A stretch of 64,000 nt of DNA from Synechococcales cyanobacterium GL140_1_metabinner_5_sub (GTDB lineage: Bacteria > Cyanobacteriota > Cyanobacteriia > Cyanobacteriales > Chamaesiphonaceae): the NCBI GenBank assembly GCA_025359065.1, contig JANYHM010000038.1, positions 124,001-188,000 of the forward strand, in the 5' to 3' direction. Both the position numbers and the translations under genes were made by a program. The notes beneath the pieces were generated by a model. That model did no database searches and had not been told where the DNA came from. It saw nothing but the letters and a program-made list of their open reading frames with translations. This document shows positions 1 through 9,222 of this stretch, in pieces; the stretch's first letter is position 1; the number at the start of each line of letters is the position of its first letter.

Positions 1-105
1 TTTTACTAGCAAAATTTTAGGAGTTGCTTCCTTGTTGGGGCAAGATTGGGCATACTTGGTAATATTGGATGATCATAAACATCCTGATCTTGCATCCGCC
101 TTTCG

Positions 106-690
106 ATGAATTTGGAACAATGCTATCAGCTTTTTAATTTACAGCCCGGAGCTACCTCGGACGAGATTCGTGGTGCCTATCGCAAGCTGGCGCGAGTGAT
201 GCACCCAGATGTTAACCCCGAAGACCTCAAGGCTCACGATCGATTTGTTACTCTCAATCAGGCTTATCAGCTATTACTAGAAACTTCCGAGCGTCCTTTG
301 GAATACCAAATATCTGCTGTGCGAGTACCCAAAAGAACCCCAGAAAAATCTCCTGTAGCCAAACCCAGCCCCACCCTTTCTCGTCATGATGCCGATTTGA
401 AGTGGCAAACCTACCAAAAATTACAAGAATTACTTCGTAATCGAGAATTTGTGAAAACGATCGCCTTAGTAGATGGTTTAGCTCAACGAATGGAATCTGA
501 TCAGGATGTCAAACAGTGGCAGGGAATTGTCTATTACTTTTTTGGCCAGCACCTAATCGATCGAGATCAATTAGACAAAGCCCGGATCTATCTTAAAAAA
601 GCTTTAAAAGCCGATCCTAATAATTCCCAACTTGTCCAACAGGTTAAGCACGAGCACCGTCGCATTGAGCAGATTATGGCACGCTTATAG
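106..690 (+). CDS. J-domain protein with TPR-like C-terminus
   Basis: A 194-residue cytoplasmic protein. Residues about 5-65 form a J domain with the HPD motif at 33-35, the tripeptide that stimulates DnaK ATPase activity. There is no Gly/Phe-rich region, zinc-finger or DnaJ C-terminal substrate domain, so this is a type III J protein and not the housekeeping DnaJ. Residues about 98-190 are helical and TPR-like, with a clear unit around residues 150-175 (RDQLDKARIYLKKALKADPN). By inference it recruits a DnaK to a specific client. It stands alone, is followed by 240 bp of non-coding DNA, and has no obvious Shine-Dalgarno sequence at its ATG. Confidence 0.85.
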   Translation: MNLEQCYQLFNLQPGATSDEIRGAYRKLARVMHPDVNPEDLKAHDRFVTLNQAYQLLLETSERPLEYQISAVRVPKRTPEKSPVAKPSPTLSRHDADLKWQTYQKLQELLRNREFVKTIALVDGLAQRMESDQDVKQWQGIVYYFFGQHLIDRDQLDKARIYLKKALKADPNNSQLVQQVKHEHRRIEQIMARL

Positions 691-932
691 TTTGGGTTGT
701 AGTGTTATAAAATCTTTACTGGGAAACCTTTTATCATAGATTGGCGATGATTCTGAAACTTTTGTTGCTACATCAGTAAATACCCGCTTTTTTGCCGATA
801 AAATTTCGCAAAGTTGCAGCAAAATCATATTTTTGATGAATTCTATGAATTTCCCAAATTTAGATCTATATTTAGAAGGGGCAATTTAAGTTTTCGAAAA
901 CCCTCTGTTGATCTGAAAAATTAGGATGTAAA

Positions 933-1319
933 ATGAACATGAAGGAATCAAATCCTACAGCACTAGCCGGAAGAGTCTTGCTTGCTAAGGTGAAAGAATT
1001 ATCTAATTTTTCCCGTCGGGAAACAGCCAAACAATGTGGGTATTACAGCGTCTCTAAGAGCGGACAAGTTCGAGTTAATCTGACTGACTTTTATGATGCT
1101 GTCCTTAAGGCCAATGGTGTACCAGTGGGACCAGAATCTTCTAAAGATGGTCGCGGTCGTGATGCTACTTATGAAGTAACTGTTCACCAAAATGGGCAAA
1201 TTGTAATTGGTGCCGCATACACCAAAAAAATGGGCTTAAAGCAAGGTGATGAATTTAAAATCAAGCTCGGCTACAAGCACATTTACTTAGAAGCGATCAG
1301 CAAAGATGATGATGAATAA
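933..1319 (+). CDS. AbrB-family transcriptional regulator (cyAbrB)
   Basis: A 128-residue protein matching the cyanobacterial AbrB family, DNA-binding regulators linked to carbon/nitrogen balance. The family is recognisable from the N-terminal half (LTDFYDAVLKANGV) followed by a C-terminal swapped-hairpin AbrB-like domain at about residues 78-122 (VHQNGQIVIGAAYTKKMGL). This C-terminal position of the AbrB fold is typical of cyAbrB and unlike Bacillus AbrB. The start at ATG 933 follows TAGGATG at a suitable distance; a second ATG two codons later is an alternative. It is transcribed alone, with a small secreted protein gene 38 bp downstream in the same direction. Confidence 0.9.
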   Translation: MNMKESNPTALAGRVLLAKVKELSNFSRRETAKQCGYYSVSKSGQVRVNLTDFYDAVLKANGVPVGPESSKDGRGRDATYEVTVHQNGQIVIGAAYTKKMGLKQGDEFKIKLGYKHIYLEAISKDDDE

Positions 1320-1357
1320 GCTTTAACCGGTTGAAGATTAACTCCTAGGATTACGAA

Positions 1358-1651
1358 GTGCGCTGTTTTGTTTGTTGGATCTTGACTCTCTCACTAGTTT
1401 TTGCTCAACCACTACCGGTTTGGGCAGCACCTTGTCGCAGTGTTAACAGTGAATTAGTCTGTATTCAAAATATGCAGCGCAGCGCTCAGAAATATTGGGA
1501 ATATCGCGTACAGTTTAAGATTGGCAGCTTATTGGTGCCAGTCGAAATATACGACTGTCGAAATCATCGACAGCATACAATAAAAGGCAAATGGCATGGT
1601 TTCTCTCAGCCAGAAATTGCTGCCTTTGCCTGTAGTCTTTTTCATGGTTAG
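1358..1651 (+). CDS. Small secreted hypothetical protein
   Basis: A 97-residue protein starting at GTG, preceded by CTAGGA as ribosome binding site. Residues 1-23 are a good signal peptide ending in VWAA. The mature part has four cysteines (PCRS, LVCIQ, YDCRN, FACSL), which suggests two disulfides in the periplasm or thylakoid lumen. I do not recognise a family. It follows cyAbrB by 38 bp and may be co-transcribed with it. It converges on fabD. Confidence 0.6.
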   Translation: MRCFVCWILTLSLVFAQPLPVWAAPCRSVNSELVCIQNMQRSAQKYWEYRVQFKIGSLLVPVEIYDCRNHRQHTIKGKWHGFSQPEIAAFACSLFHG

Positions 1652-1717
1652 TGTTAACCAATACTTAACCCCCAAAAAAACTGGTGAATACACTGATTAA
1701 CAAAATTGACATTTTTC

Positions 1718-2593
1718 TTAATTTGTATAAATGCTTACATCAGCATTACTAGAAATATTTACTGTGGTCATTTCTGGGCAGGTGCGGCCAATCAGACCAG
1801 TTAATACTTTGCCCGGTCCAATTTCCATTGCCTGATCGATCCCCAAGCTTGTTAATTCCTGACAAATTTCTAGCCAACGCACCGATCCTGTCATTTGTCG
1901 AGACAGCCGCTCTTTTAAGATGGCAGCATCTGTAACAGCAGTTGGCTCTACGTTTGATAAAACAGGTATTTGTGCATCAGCAAATATGCTGGTTTCTAAT
2001 ACTTGAGCGAATTCGGTAGCGGCATCGGCCATCAGGTGAGAATGAAATGCTCCAGATACTTTTAAGGGCAAAGCGCGCTTAGCTTTAATATTGCCGACCA
2101 AAGTATCTACGCCCGTCGGAGAACCAGATATCACTACCTGGGCAGCGCTATTATCGTTAGCTAGCACCACATCGGCGGTATTTTGAATTGCTGTAATTAG
2201 TTCTGCTCGATCGAAGCCAATCAGCGCCACCATTTTGCCACCAGCCGCTTGGGACATCAATTCACCGCGTTTTTTCACCAATTTCAAGCCGGTGGCAAAG
2301 TCAAATACCCCAGCAGCATATAGTGCCACATATTCGCCCAGGCTGTGACCAGCAACAATCGTGGGCTGTTGCCCTTGTTGTTTCAGCAAATCTACCAAAA
2401 TACTTTCAATTACATAGAGACAGGGCTGGGTATAGCGAGTATCTTGCAGCTCTGGTGCTTCACATATTTCTAATACCGACCAACCCAAAATTTCTTGAGC
2501 AGTGGCAAGCTTTGCCGCCGCGATCTCTGCCAGGTCTGCGATCATCCCGATCGCCTGCGAACCCTGTCCCGGAAATACCCATGCTGTTTTCAT
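1718..2593 (-). CDS. fabD: Malonyl-CoA:ACP transacylase
   Basis: Transfers malonate from CoA to acyl carrier protein, supplying the extender for type II fatty acid synthesis in the cytoplasm. The 291-residue protein begins MKTAWVFPGQGSQ; the GQGSQ loop is at 9-13, and the nucleophile lies in GHSLGEY (Ser about 84). The catalytic His follows in SGAFHSHLM. The open frame extends 46 codons upstream, but that extension does not resemble the family, so the start is placed at the ATG ending at 2593. The upstream 187 bp is shared with the divergent WG-repeat gene. No other fab gene is adjacent. Confidence 0.95.
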   Translation of the reverse strand: MKTAWVFPGQGSQAIGMIADLAEIAAAKLATAQEILGWSVLEICEAPELQDTRYTQPCLYVIESILVDLLKQQGQQPTIVAGHSLGEYVALYAAGVFDFATGLKLVKKRGELMSQAAGGKMVALIGFDRAELITAIQNTADVVLANDNSAAQVVISGSPTGVDTLVGNIKAKRALPLKVSGAFHSHLMADAATEFAQVLETSIFADAQIPVLSNVEPTAVTDAAILKERLSRQMTGSVRWLEICQELTSLGIDQAMEIGPGKVLTGLIGRTCPEMTTVNISSNADVSIYTN

Positions 2594-2780
2594 ATAAATT
2601 CTGCCTACCATTTGTCCAAATACTGATTCCACGATACAGGAAGCCCAGAAACTTTTTTGGCTGTCAGGCTTCTTGTACTTAAGATCATTGACAAATCCAA
2701 AATTCAGACAATTGTAGCTTGGCGAAATCACCGCCCTCAGTTAAATTAGGCTAAGTGCTTAGCGAAATCCTTACCCAGAA

Positions 2781-3872
2781 ATGAACTTCAAACAACTTCC
2801 TCTTGCAATTCTAGCCGTATCTCTGAGCATCAATCCGGCTGTTGCTGCTCCCGCTAACCAGACAGACTTGGCGACGGCTGGAAAGCCACTGTTCACTTCT
2901 GAACGGAACCCGGCTACTCAGTATGATAATCTGTTGTTCCCCGCTTCAGCAGATAACAAATATGGTTACATCAACACTTCTGGAGTCATGATCATCACTC
3001 CAGTTTTTGATGGTACTTTCGTTTTTCGGGAAGGATTAGGAAGAGTTAAGGTGGGTCGTAAGTATGGATATTTGGGTCTAGGTGGCAAAATCGCGATTGC
3101 TCCCACCTTTGATCGAGCCAGTGAATTTGAGAACGGTTTGGCTCTGGTACAAAAAGATGGTAAATATGCTTACATCGATCGCACTGGTAAAATGATAATT
3201 GATGGCAGCGGTTTTACAGATGCCACTTCTTTTTCTGATGGCTTAGCGGTCGTGCGGGTCGGTAAAAAATACGGTTATATCGACACTACTGGCGCAATCA
3301 AAATTCCGGCTAAGTTTAAATTTGCTCACCCCTTTAAAACCGGTATGGCGCTGGTGGTGGGAGAAGGCGAAGTCAGCTATATCAATAAGCAGGGAGAGGT
3401 GAAAATTCCACCTGACCACTTAGTTAACAAGTTCCCTGAAGCAAAAGTCAGAATCCCTTATACCTTTGGTGGCAATGGTTTGGCCAAAATTGCGATCGAT
3501 GGCAAAACCGGCTACATGAACCGGAAAGGCCAAATCGTTCTGCGTCCTCAATATACCGAAGGCTATGCTTTTGTAGAAGGACTGGCTCCGGTAAAAGTGG
3601 GCAACAAGTATGGCTTTATTGATGGCAATGGCAAAATGCTGGTGCCCGCAGAATACGATAGCGTCTCGGAGTTCCAGTCTGGATTAGCGGCAGTAAAGCT
3701 GGGTAACAAGTTTGGTTACATCAACACCGCTGGTCTAATGGTGATTCCTGCCCGCTTCGACTCCGCCTTTTCTTTTAGTGAAAATTTAGCAGCGGTGCTG
3801 ATCGATAAACGGTTGGGCTATGTCGATCGCACTGGTAAGTTAGTGTGGCAGTCTAAAACAGCCAAAGTCTAA
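2781..3872 (+). CDS. Secreted WG-repeat protein
   Basis: A 363-residue exported protein. Residues 1-23 are a signal peptide ending PAVAA. The rest is built of WG (KWG) repeats of about 35-45 residues; I count nine units with cores such as KYGYINTSG, KYGYIDTTG, KYGFIDGNG and LGYVDRTG, in which Tyr often replaces the usual Trp. Such repeats form beta-rich scaffolds, but a specific function is unknown. Its stop codon overlaps by 4 bp the stop of the convergent CP12-like gene. Confidence 0.85.
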   Translation: MNFKQLPLAILAVSLSINPAVAAPANQTDLATAGKPLFTSERNPATQYDNLLFPASADNKYGYINTSGVMIITPVFDGTFVFREGLGRVKVGRKYGYLGLGGKIAIAPTFDRASEFENGLALVQKDGKYAYIDRTGKMIIDGSGFTDATSFSDGLAVVRVGKKYGYIDTTGAIKIPAKFKFAHPFKTGMALVVGEGEVSYINKQGEVKIPPDHLVNKFPEAKVRIPYTFGGNGLAKIAIDGKTGYMNRKGQIVLRPQYTEGYAFVEGLAPVKVGNKYGFIDGNGKMLVPAEYDSVSEFQSGLAAVKLGNKFGYINTAGLMVIPARFDSAFSFSENLAAVLIDKRLGYVDRTGKLVWQSKTAKV

Positions 3873-4078
3873 AGAGAGCAGTAATGGTCTAAACAAAACT
3901 GTCTCAGTGATTCTCGTGCTAGCCGCAGGTTACGGTGGTGAATGGCCGCTCGCATTTCTTCTAAGATTTCGAGTCGGACTGCGCAAGCATTGGAGTCTTT
4001 TCCCTGTAGAGAACAGACTTCTACAGTCTCTTCTTTCATTTGTTCAATGCGTTCTTCTAGGCTGAAATCTTTGGTCAT
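3869..4078 (-). CDS. CP12-like small redox protein (variant)
   Basis: A 69-residue protein. CP12 proteins scaffold GAPDH and phosphoribulokinase into an inactive complex in the dark through two disulfides. Here the N-terminal cysteine pair has CP12 spacing (C-x9-C in VCSLQGKDSNAC) and is followed by a helix. The canonical AWDxVEEL core is replaced by RLEILEEM, and the C-terminal pair is shortened to C-x4-C (FCLDHYC). The assignment rests on the spacing and helix pattern, so this is a divergent CP12 or CP12-derived protein that may not bind GAPDH/PRK in the usual way. It overlaps the end of the convergent WG-repeat gene. Confidence 0.6.
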   Translation of the reverse strand: MTKDFSLEERIEQMKEETVEVCSLQGKDSNACAVRLEILEEMRAAIHHRNLRLARESLRQFCLDHYCSL

Positions 4079-4220
4079 AAGAACCTCGAAAAATAGTTCT
4101 AAGTATTGCTATTAAGGCCAGTCGCGGCCAACTTGTCTATTCTAAGGTGCCCGGTTCGTTCTTGTGGGCAACAAATTGTTGCGGAAAGTAAGGTATTTGT
4201 AACTAAAAAAACTGAGCGTT

Positions 4221-4277
4221 AAAAAAGACCCAGTTGTATCTGATTACGGTATCAGAGGTTACAAAACTGGGTGTTTT
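4221..4277 (-). terminator. Rho-independent terminator of the TPR gene
   Basis: ACCCAGTT (4228-4235) pairs with AACTGGGT (4265-4272); the stem continues with TGTA/TACA and an inner TCTGAT/ATCAGA hairpin. On the minus strand it is followed by CTTTTTT, and on the plus strand by GTTTTT, so it could act in both directions. It lies just after the stop of the minus-strand TPR gene. Confidence 0.8.
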
Positions 4278-4316
4278 TAAATATTTCGTGAGTATTTTCT
4301 AGGGCTATTTTTTCTG

Positions 4317-5237
4317 TTATTTTTCTGGTGAACCCAAAGTTAACACTGCTTTGATGCGCGGGGTCTTCAGAAATCCTTGGGTGTGGGTGACTAGTTTGTC
4401 GCCCCAAAGATTTTCTTTAAGATAATCAATGCTGGCATAGCGGCTATCATTGCGCAGCGCTGTTTCACCTAACTTGAAAGCTTCCTCTTGTTTGCCCTGC
4501 TGATAAAGTGCAACAGCTAAGGCCAATTGGGGTTCGGCGGCTTTCTTTTCGATCGAAATAGCCTGCTGCCAATATTTGACGGCATTGGGTAAGTTGTTCG
4601 TCTCGTAGCTAATCAAGCCAATGTTGTTCAGCGCTGGCCAGAAGTCTTTTTTCTGCTGTACCGATTTCTCGTAGGTGGTAATGGCCTCTGGATAGCGCTT
4701 ACTGCGATAGTAAGCATTGCCTAAGTCAAATAACCCTGGTACGCTGGTAGGGTTAATTTTCAAACCGGCTTGCAGTTGTTCGATCGCTTGGGGATAAGAA
4801 CCTTTCTGAAAAAAAGCGCTGCCTAAAGACAGTAAGACATTGGCATCTTTGGGCGCGAGAGCCTGAGCTTTTTTGAGAGTTTCGATACTTTTGTCAGACT
4901 TTTGGTTTTGCAGATACAAAGTGCCCAAAAGCAGCAAAATATCCGATCGTTCGGGAGCGAGCTGGTTGGCCAAAACCGCCCGTGGAATAGCCTGCTCATA
5001 GAGCTGAAACTGGGAAAGTCGTAAGGCGCTTTCGTAGAGGCGAGCAGCTTCTCTGGCAAAGTCTTTTTGATTTTGCTGTGAAACATAGGGAAGAATCACT
5101 TGAGAGCTAGCCGGAGCGACAACCCCACAGCTTAACAAAGCCAGCATCACGGCGGTATATTTAACCAATTGTCGGAGAACCACGATGTTTATGTTGGTAG
5201 AGGTATTTGGAGAGAAGACAGCAATATTAGTAGACAC
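4317..5237 (-). CDS. Exported TPR-repeat protein
   Basis: A 306-residue protein. A hydrophobic segment at about residues 27-45 ends in ASSQ, consistent with a signal peptide behind a long basic N-region or with a membrane anchor. Residues about 55-270 hold roughly six tetratricopeptide repeats (for example LGNAYYRSKRYPEAITTYEK), a protein-interaction superhelix. The start is GTG at 5237 with AGGGGA just upstream. No enzymatic domain is visible. It is a monocistronic unit with its own terminator, divergent from the exporter operon. Confidence 0.8.
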   Translation of the reverse strand: MSTNIAVFSPNTSTNINIVVLRQLVKYTAVMLALLSCGVVAPASSQVILPYVSQQNQKDFAREAARLYESALRLSQFQLYEQAIPRAVLANQLAPERSDILLLLGTLYLQNQKSDKSIETLKKAQALAPKDANVLLSLGSAFFQKGSYPQAIEQLQAGLKINPTSVPGLFDLGNAYYRSKRYPEAITTYEKSVQQKKDFWPALNNIGLISYETNNLPNAVKYWQQAISIEKKAAEPQLALAVALYQQGKQEEAFKLGETALRNDSRYASIDYLKENLWGDKLVTHTQGFLKTPRIKAVLTLGSPEK

Positions 5238-5517
5238 TGTTCCCCTGGGAAAATTTTAGCATTGGCCAGCGAAACTCGGGTAGTTGTCCGCAAAGCTGTT
5301 TGATCATGGTACGGAGCAAGATGGGAATGTTAAGATTAATGACTGAACACTTAACGTGTCAGCCAAAATTACAGAAATGATCCCTGATCAGCACATTCCT
5401 CAAAAAATATTTTGAGCCATTCGCGGTCTACCCGATACTCCAAACAAGGGAGCTATTTCTCAGGTTTTTAGTCTACAAATACATCGATCCCCTAAATTTT
5501 CAGTTTCTGCATATCTC

Positions 5518-7119
5518 ATGGAAAATTTGCCCGTTTTAGCTTCAAAGCGTCGGTGGCCATTGGTGGCTGGGATTGGTGCTGCCGTTATTGGAATCGCAGG
5601 CATTGGTGCATACGCCTTCACTAATTTTCGATCGAATAGTGATGTGGATTTGCAAAAGTTGACGGTGATAGCTGAAGCCCAAGATGTCACCCTCAAAATT
5701 GCCGCTAGTGGTTCGGTGTTACCAGGGCAAACAGTGAATCTTAGCCCCAAAAATTCGGGGCGAGTAGCCGCAATTTTTGTAGAGCAAGGAGATATTGTTC
5801 GCCAGGGTCAACAGATTGCCCAAATGGAAAATGCCGATGTGCGGGCACAGATCGCCGAAGCCCAAGCTAACCTGCGTCAAGCTCAGGCCAATTTAGCTAA
5901 AAGCAGAAATGGCAGTCGGCCAGAAGAAATTTCGCAGGCACAATCTAGGTTAGATGCGGCGCAGGCTACTTTTGCTCGCACCAAAAATGGCAATCGCCCC
6001 CAAGAAATTGCCCAAGTGCGGGCCAAGCTCGATCAGGTGAAGTCTAATTTGGCTTTATCTCAATCGATCGCTCCCCAACAAATTCAACAGGCCGAATCAC
6101 AAATTGCCTCAGCAGCAGCGCGCCAAAATTTGGCCAAGCTTAAACTAGGACGCTTTCAAAAGTTGGCTAATCAAGGGGCTATTGCTCAGGATCGCCTCGA
6201 TGAAGTCGTGGCCGACTATCAAACCACTACCGCGACTTATACTGAGGCTCAGCAAAGGCTCCAGCAGGTCAAAAACAACTCTCGGCAAGAAATTGCCCAG
6301 CGGCTAGCGGCGGTGGCAGAAGTAGAACAAAACTTGCAACAGCAGCAGGCCGGCAGTCGATCAGAAGATGTCACCAAGGCCGAAGCAGATGTGCGCCAAG
6401 CTCAGTCATCCTTAGAACAAGCTAAAAATGGCTCTCGCCGAGAAGATGTAGATCAGCTTACCGCAGCGGTGGATACGGCGCGGGCGCGGTTGAATGCGGC
6501 TCAGGTTCAGATCCAAGAAACGGTGATTATTGCCCCTTTTGATGGAATTATTACTCAGCGCTATGCCAGTGTAGGAGCGTTTGTGACTCCTACTACCACG
6601 GCCTCAAAAGAAGGTCAGGCTACTTCAACTTCGGTGGTAGCGATCGCTAGAGATTTAGAAGTTAAAGCTAAGGTGCCAGAAGTAGATATTGGTAAAGTTA
6701 ACGTGGGTCAAAAAGTAGAAATTGCGGCGGATTCTTATCCTGATACTAAGTTTCAGGGGACGGTGCGCATAGTAGCTCCCGAGGCAGTGGTGGAGCAAAA
6801 CGTGACTTCTTTTGAGGTACGAGTGACTATCGATGCTGATCGAGAGCAAAAGCTCAGGTCGGGGATGAATGCTAACGTCTCTTTTGTCGGCAAGAGCGCT
6901 CCGGCTGCCCTAATGGTGCCGACGGTAGCAATTGTGCGAAATAAAGGTAAAGATGGGGTACTAATACCGGGCAAAGATAATCAGCCGGAGTTTAAGGAAG
7001 TAGAAGTTGGCTTTAGCGTCAAAGATAAAACCCAGATTCTGAATGGCATTAAGTCTGGCGATCGAGTGTTTATCGACACTCCTAAGGGATTCAAACTCAA
7101 CAAAGATAAGGAGAAATAG
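5518..7119 (+). CDS. HlyD/MacA-family periplasmic adaptor of an ABC exporter
   Basis: A 533-residue membrane fusion protein with an N-terminal anchor at about residues 13-34. It then has a biotinyl-lipoyl-like half motif (VEQGDIVRQGQQIAQME), a very long coiled-coil hairpin (about 110-330), the returning lipoyl half (APFDGIITQRYASVGAFV), and beta-barrel and membrane-proximal domains to the end. The hairpin contains a recurring motif of the form NGSRPEEI at five places (NGSRPEEI, NGNRPQEI, NNSRQEI, AGSRSEDV, NGSRREDV), indicating internal duplication that lengthens it. It is the first gene of a three-gene operon, 5 bp before the permease. It would link the inner-membrane transporter to an outer-membrane TolC-type channel, which is not encoded here. 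Confidence 0.9.
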   Translation: MENLPVLASKRRWPLVAGIGAAVIGIAGIGAYAFTNFRSNSDVDLQKLTVIAEAQDVTLKIAASGSVLPGQTVNLSPKNSGRVAAIFVEQGDIVRQGQQIAQMENADVRAQIAEAQANLRQAQANLAKSRNGSRPEEISQAQSRLDAAQATFARTKNGNRPQEIAQVRAKLDQVKSNLALSQSIAPQQIQQAESQIASAAARQNLAKLKLGRFQKLANQGAIAQDRLDEVVADYQTTTATYTEAQQRLQQVKNNSRQEIAQRLAAVAEVEQNLQQQQAGSRSEDVTKAEADVRQAQSSLEQAKNGSRREDVDQLTAAVDTARARLNAAQVQIQETVIIAPFDGIITQRYASVGAFVTPTTTASKEGQATSTSVVAIARDLEVKAKVPEVDIGKVNVGQKVEIAADSYPDTKFQGTVRIVAPEAVVEQNVTSFEVRVTIDADREQKLRSGMNANVSFVGKSAPAALMVPTVAIVRNKGKDGVLIPGKDNQPEFKEVEVGFSVKDKTQILNGIKSGDRVFIDTPKGFKLNKDKEK

Positions 7120-7124
7120 CCATC

Positions 7125-8369
7125 ATGGGTAACGCTCAAGCTCGCAAGGGTGTAGATTTTGGGGAAAGCCTCAAAATGGCCACCACTACGCTGATTGCTA
7201 ACAAGCTGCGCAGTGGTCTCACAATGCTGGGTATTATTATTGGCAATGCCTCGGTAATTGCCATGGTGGGCATTGGTCAAGGCACCCAAAAGCTGGCCGA
7301 AGATCAGTTTAAATCTCTAGGACCAAATACTCTCTTCATTTTGGCCGGTGGACCAAATAGTCAACAAAACCGCTTGGGCTTACCTCGTACTTTGGTCAGC
7401 GCCGATGCTCAGGCCATTAAGCGCCAGGTGCCCAGTGTGGCTGATGTGGCTGCTCAGTTACAGTCCAGTCAGGCGATTACATACGACAATAAAAATAGTA
7501 CTTCCCAGGTGGTTGGTACTACTCCGAGTTTCTTGACCGTGCGCAGTTTTGAAATTGCTAAGGGGCGATTTATTAATGACAACGACTCTAAAAATGCCAA
7601 TTTAGTAGTGGTGTTAGGCCCTGATTTAGCCGAGAAATTATTTGAAGGCCGGGAGGCGATCGGCCAAAAAATTCGGGTAAAAAATATTAGCTTTGAAGTA
7701 GTTGGGATCATGGTAGCTAAGGGTTCGTCTTTTGGTAGTAACCAGGATGATATTGCCTATATGCCATTATCTACCGCTAGTCGGCGCATTGTCGGACGAA
7801 ATTCACCCTTTGGCCAAGAGGTGTCTTTTATTTCGGTTTCGGCCAAGGATGCTGATAGTTTGAGTGCGGCGGAGTTTCAGATTACTAATTTGCTACGTCG
7901 TCGGCACAAAATAGTGAATGACGATGATTTTACAGTGCGCAACCAAAAAGATGCACTACAAATTGTGGGAACTATTACCGGTGGTTTGACGCTGTTACTG
8001 GGGGCGATCGCGGGTATTTCGCTATTAGTCGGCGGCATTGGGGTAATGAATATTATGCTGGTGTCGGTGACAGAGCGAACTCAAGAAATTGGTCTGCGCA
8101 AGGCGATCGGGGCGACCCAAGGAGATATTTTGATACAGTTTATTATTGAGTCGGTAATTCTATCCGCAGCCGGTGGAGTGGTCGGAACTTTGATTGGGAT
8201 TGGTGGAGTGGTGTTGGTGGCGGTGTTTTCGCCGCTGCCTGCTTCGGTGGCTCCGGCTTCGGTCATTATGGCGGTGACGGTTTCGGGGGCGATCGGACTG
8301 TTCTTTGGGGTCGTGCCAGCAAAACGAGCGGCTAGCTTAGACCCGATCGTGGCTCTAAGAAGCGTTTAG
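7125..8369 (+). CDS. MacB/FtsX-family ABC exporter permease
   Basis: A 414-residue permease without a fused ATPase. There is one transmembrane helix at about 30-50, a large periplasmic MacB core domain (about 55-275), then three helices forming the FtsX domain (about 285-410) with the diagnostic GVMNIMLVSVTERTQEIGLRKA(I)GA segment. The start ATG follows AAGGAGAAATAGCCATC, and the ribosome site overlaps the end of the adaptor gene, so the two are probably translationally linked. With the adaptor and ATPase it forms a tripartite exporter like MacAB or the cyanobacterial DevBCA systems. The substrate is unknown. Confidence 0.92.
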   Translation: MGNAQARKGVDFGESLKMATTTLIANKLRSGLTMLGIIIGNASVIAMVGIGQGTQKLAEDQFKSLGPNTLFILAGGPNSQQNRLGLPRTLVSADAQAIKRQVPSVADVAAQLQSSQAITYDNKNSTSQVVGTTPSFLTVRSFEIAKGRFINDNDSKNANLVVVLGPDLAEKLFEGREAIGQKIRVKNISFEVVGIMVAKGSSFGSNQDDIAYMPLSTASRRIVGRNSPFGQEVSFISVSAKDADSLSAAEFQITNLLRRRHKIVNDDDFTVRNQKDALQIVGTITGGLTLLLGAIAGISLLVGGIGVMNIMLVSVTERTQEIGLRKAIGATQGDILIQFIIESVILSAAGGVVGTLIGIGGVVLVAVFSPLPASVAPASVIMAVTVSGAIGLFFGVVPAKRAASLDPIVALRSV

Positions 8370-8460
8370 ATTTGGATCTGATCATCTGCAACTTTGCAGA
8401 AGTAGCTTCCCCATAGGTCTATGAGCAAACTGCGTAACCTTAGCACACATCCTTATTATC

Positions 8461-9219
8461 ATGCTTATTACATCCTCCGCTCCACTAGTAAAAGACAGCT
8501 TCACTAAGCCAGTGATCATCCGCATGGAAGAAGTCTGCAAAAGCTATGGCATGGCCGATACCCTAGTCAAGGCTTTAGATATGGTCAATCTGACGATCGA
8601 AGAAGGAGAATATTGCTCGATCATGGGACCATCTGGATCTGGTAAATCCTCTGCTATGAACATTATTGGCTGCCTCGATCGACCCACCAGCGGCAGATAT
8701 TACTTAGACGAACTAGATGTCTCTACCCTCCCTGATGACAATCTGGCTCAAATGCGCAACCGCAAACTAGGCTTCGTTTTTCAGCAATTCCATTTACTCC
8801 AACAGTCCACCGCCTTAGAGAACGTGATGCTGCCGCTGATCTATGCTGGAGTCCCGGCGAAAGAACGCCAGGATCGCGCAGCCGAAGCCCTAGAGCAAGT
8901 AGGATTAACCAATCGCCGCAACAACCGCCCCAACCAGCTCTCTGGTGGACAACAACAGCGGGTAGCCATTGCTCGGGCGATCGTCGGTAAACCAGTAGTG
9001 CTCCTCGCCGATGAACCCACCGGTGCCCTAGATTCTAAAACCACCCAAGAAGTGATGAATATCTTCACCGAGCTAAACGACAGCGGTATCACGATCGTCA
9101 TGGTCACACACGAACCTGAAGTAGCCCGCCAAACCCGTCGCATCGTTTGGTTCCGAGATGGCCAGGTCATCCACAACAACCTCACTCCCGAAGAAATGAA
9201 TCAAGTAGCTTTGGGCTAA
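8461..9219 (+). CDS. ABC exporter ATP-binding protein (MacB/LolD/DevA type)
   Basis: A 252-residue ATPase with Walker A GPSGSGKSS (56-64), Q-loop FVFQQFHLL, signature LSGGQQQR (about 160-167), Walker B VVLLADEPTGALDS and H-loop VTHE. The LADEPTGALDS form is typical of ATPases that energise MacB/LolCDE/FtsX-type mechanotransmission exporters. It lies 91 bp downstream of the permease. ATG 8461 gives a 21-residue extension before the conserved start (MEEVCKSYG), so ATG 8524 is a possible alternative. Confidence 0.93.
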   Translation: MLITSSAPLVKDSFTKPVIIRMEEVCKSYGMADTLVKALDMVNLTIEEGEYCSIMGPSGSGKSSAMNIIGCLDRPTSGRYYLDELDVSTLPDDNLAQMRNRKLGFVFQQFHLLQQSTALENVMLPLIYAGVPAKERQDRAAEALEQVGLTNRRNNRPNQLSGGQQQRVAIARAIVGKPVVLLADEPTGALDSKTTQEVMNIFTELNDSGITIVMVTHEPEVARQTRRIVWFRDGQVIHNNLTPEEMNQVALG

Positions 9220-9222
9220 TTT

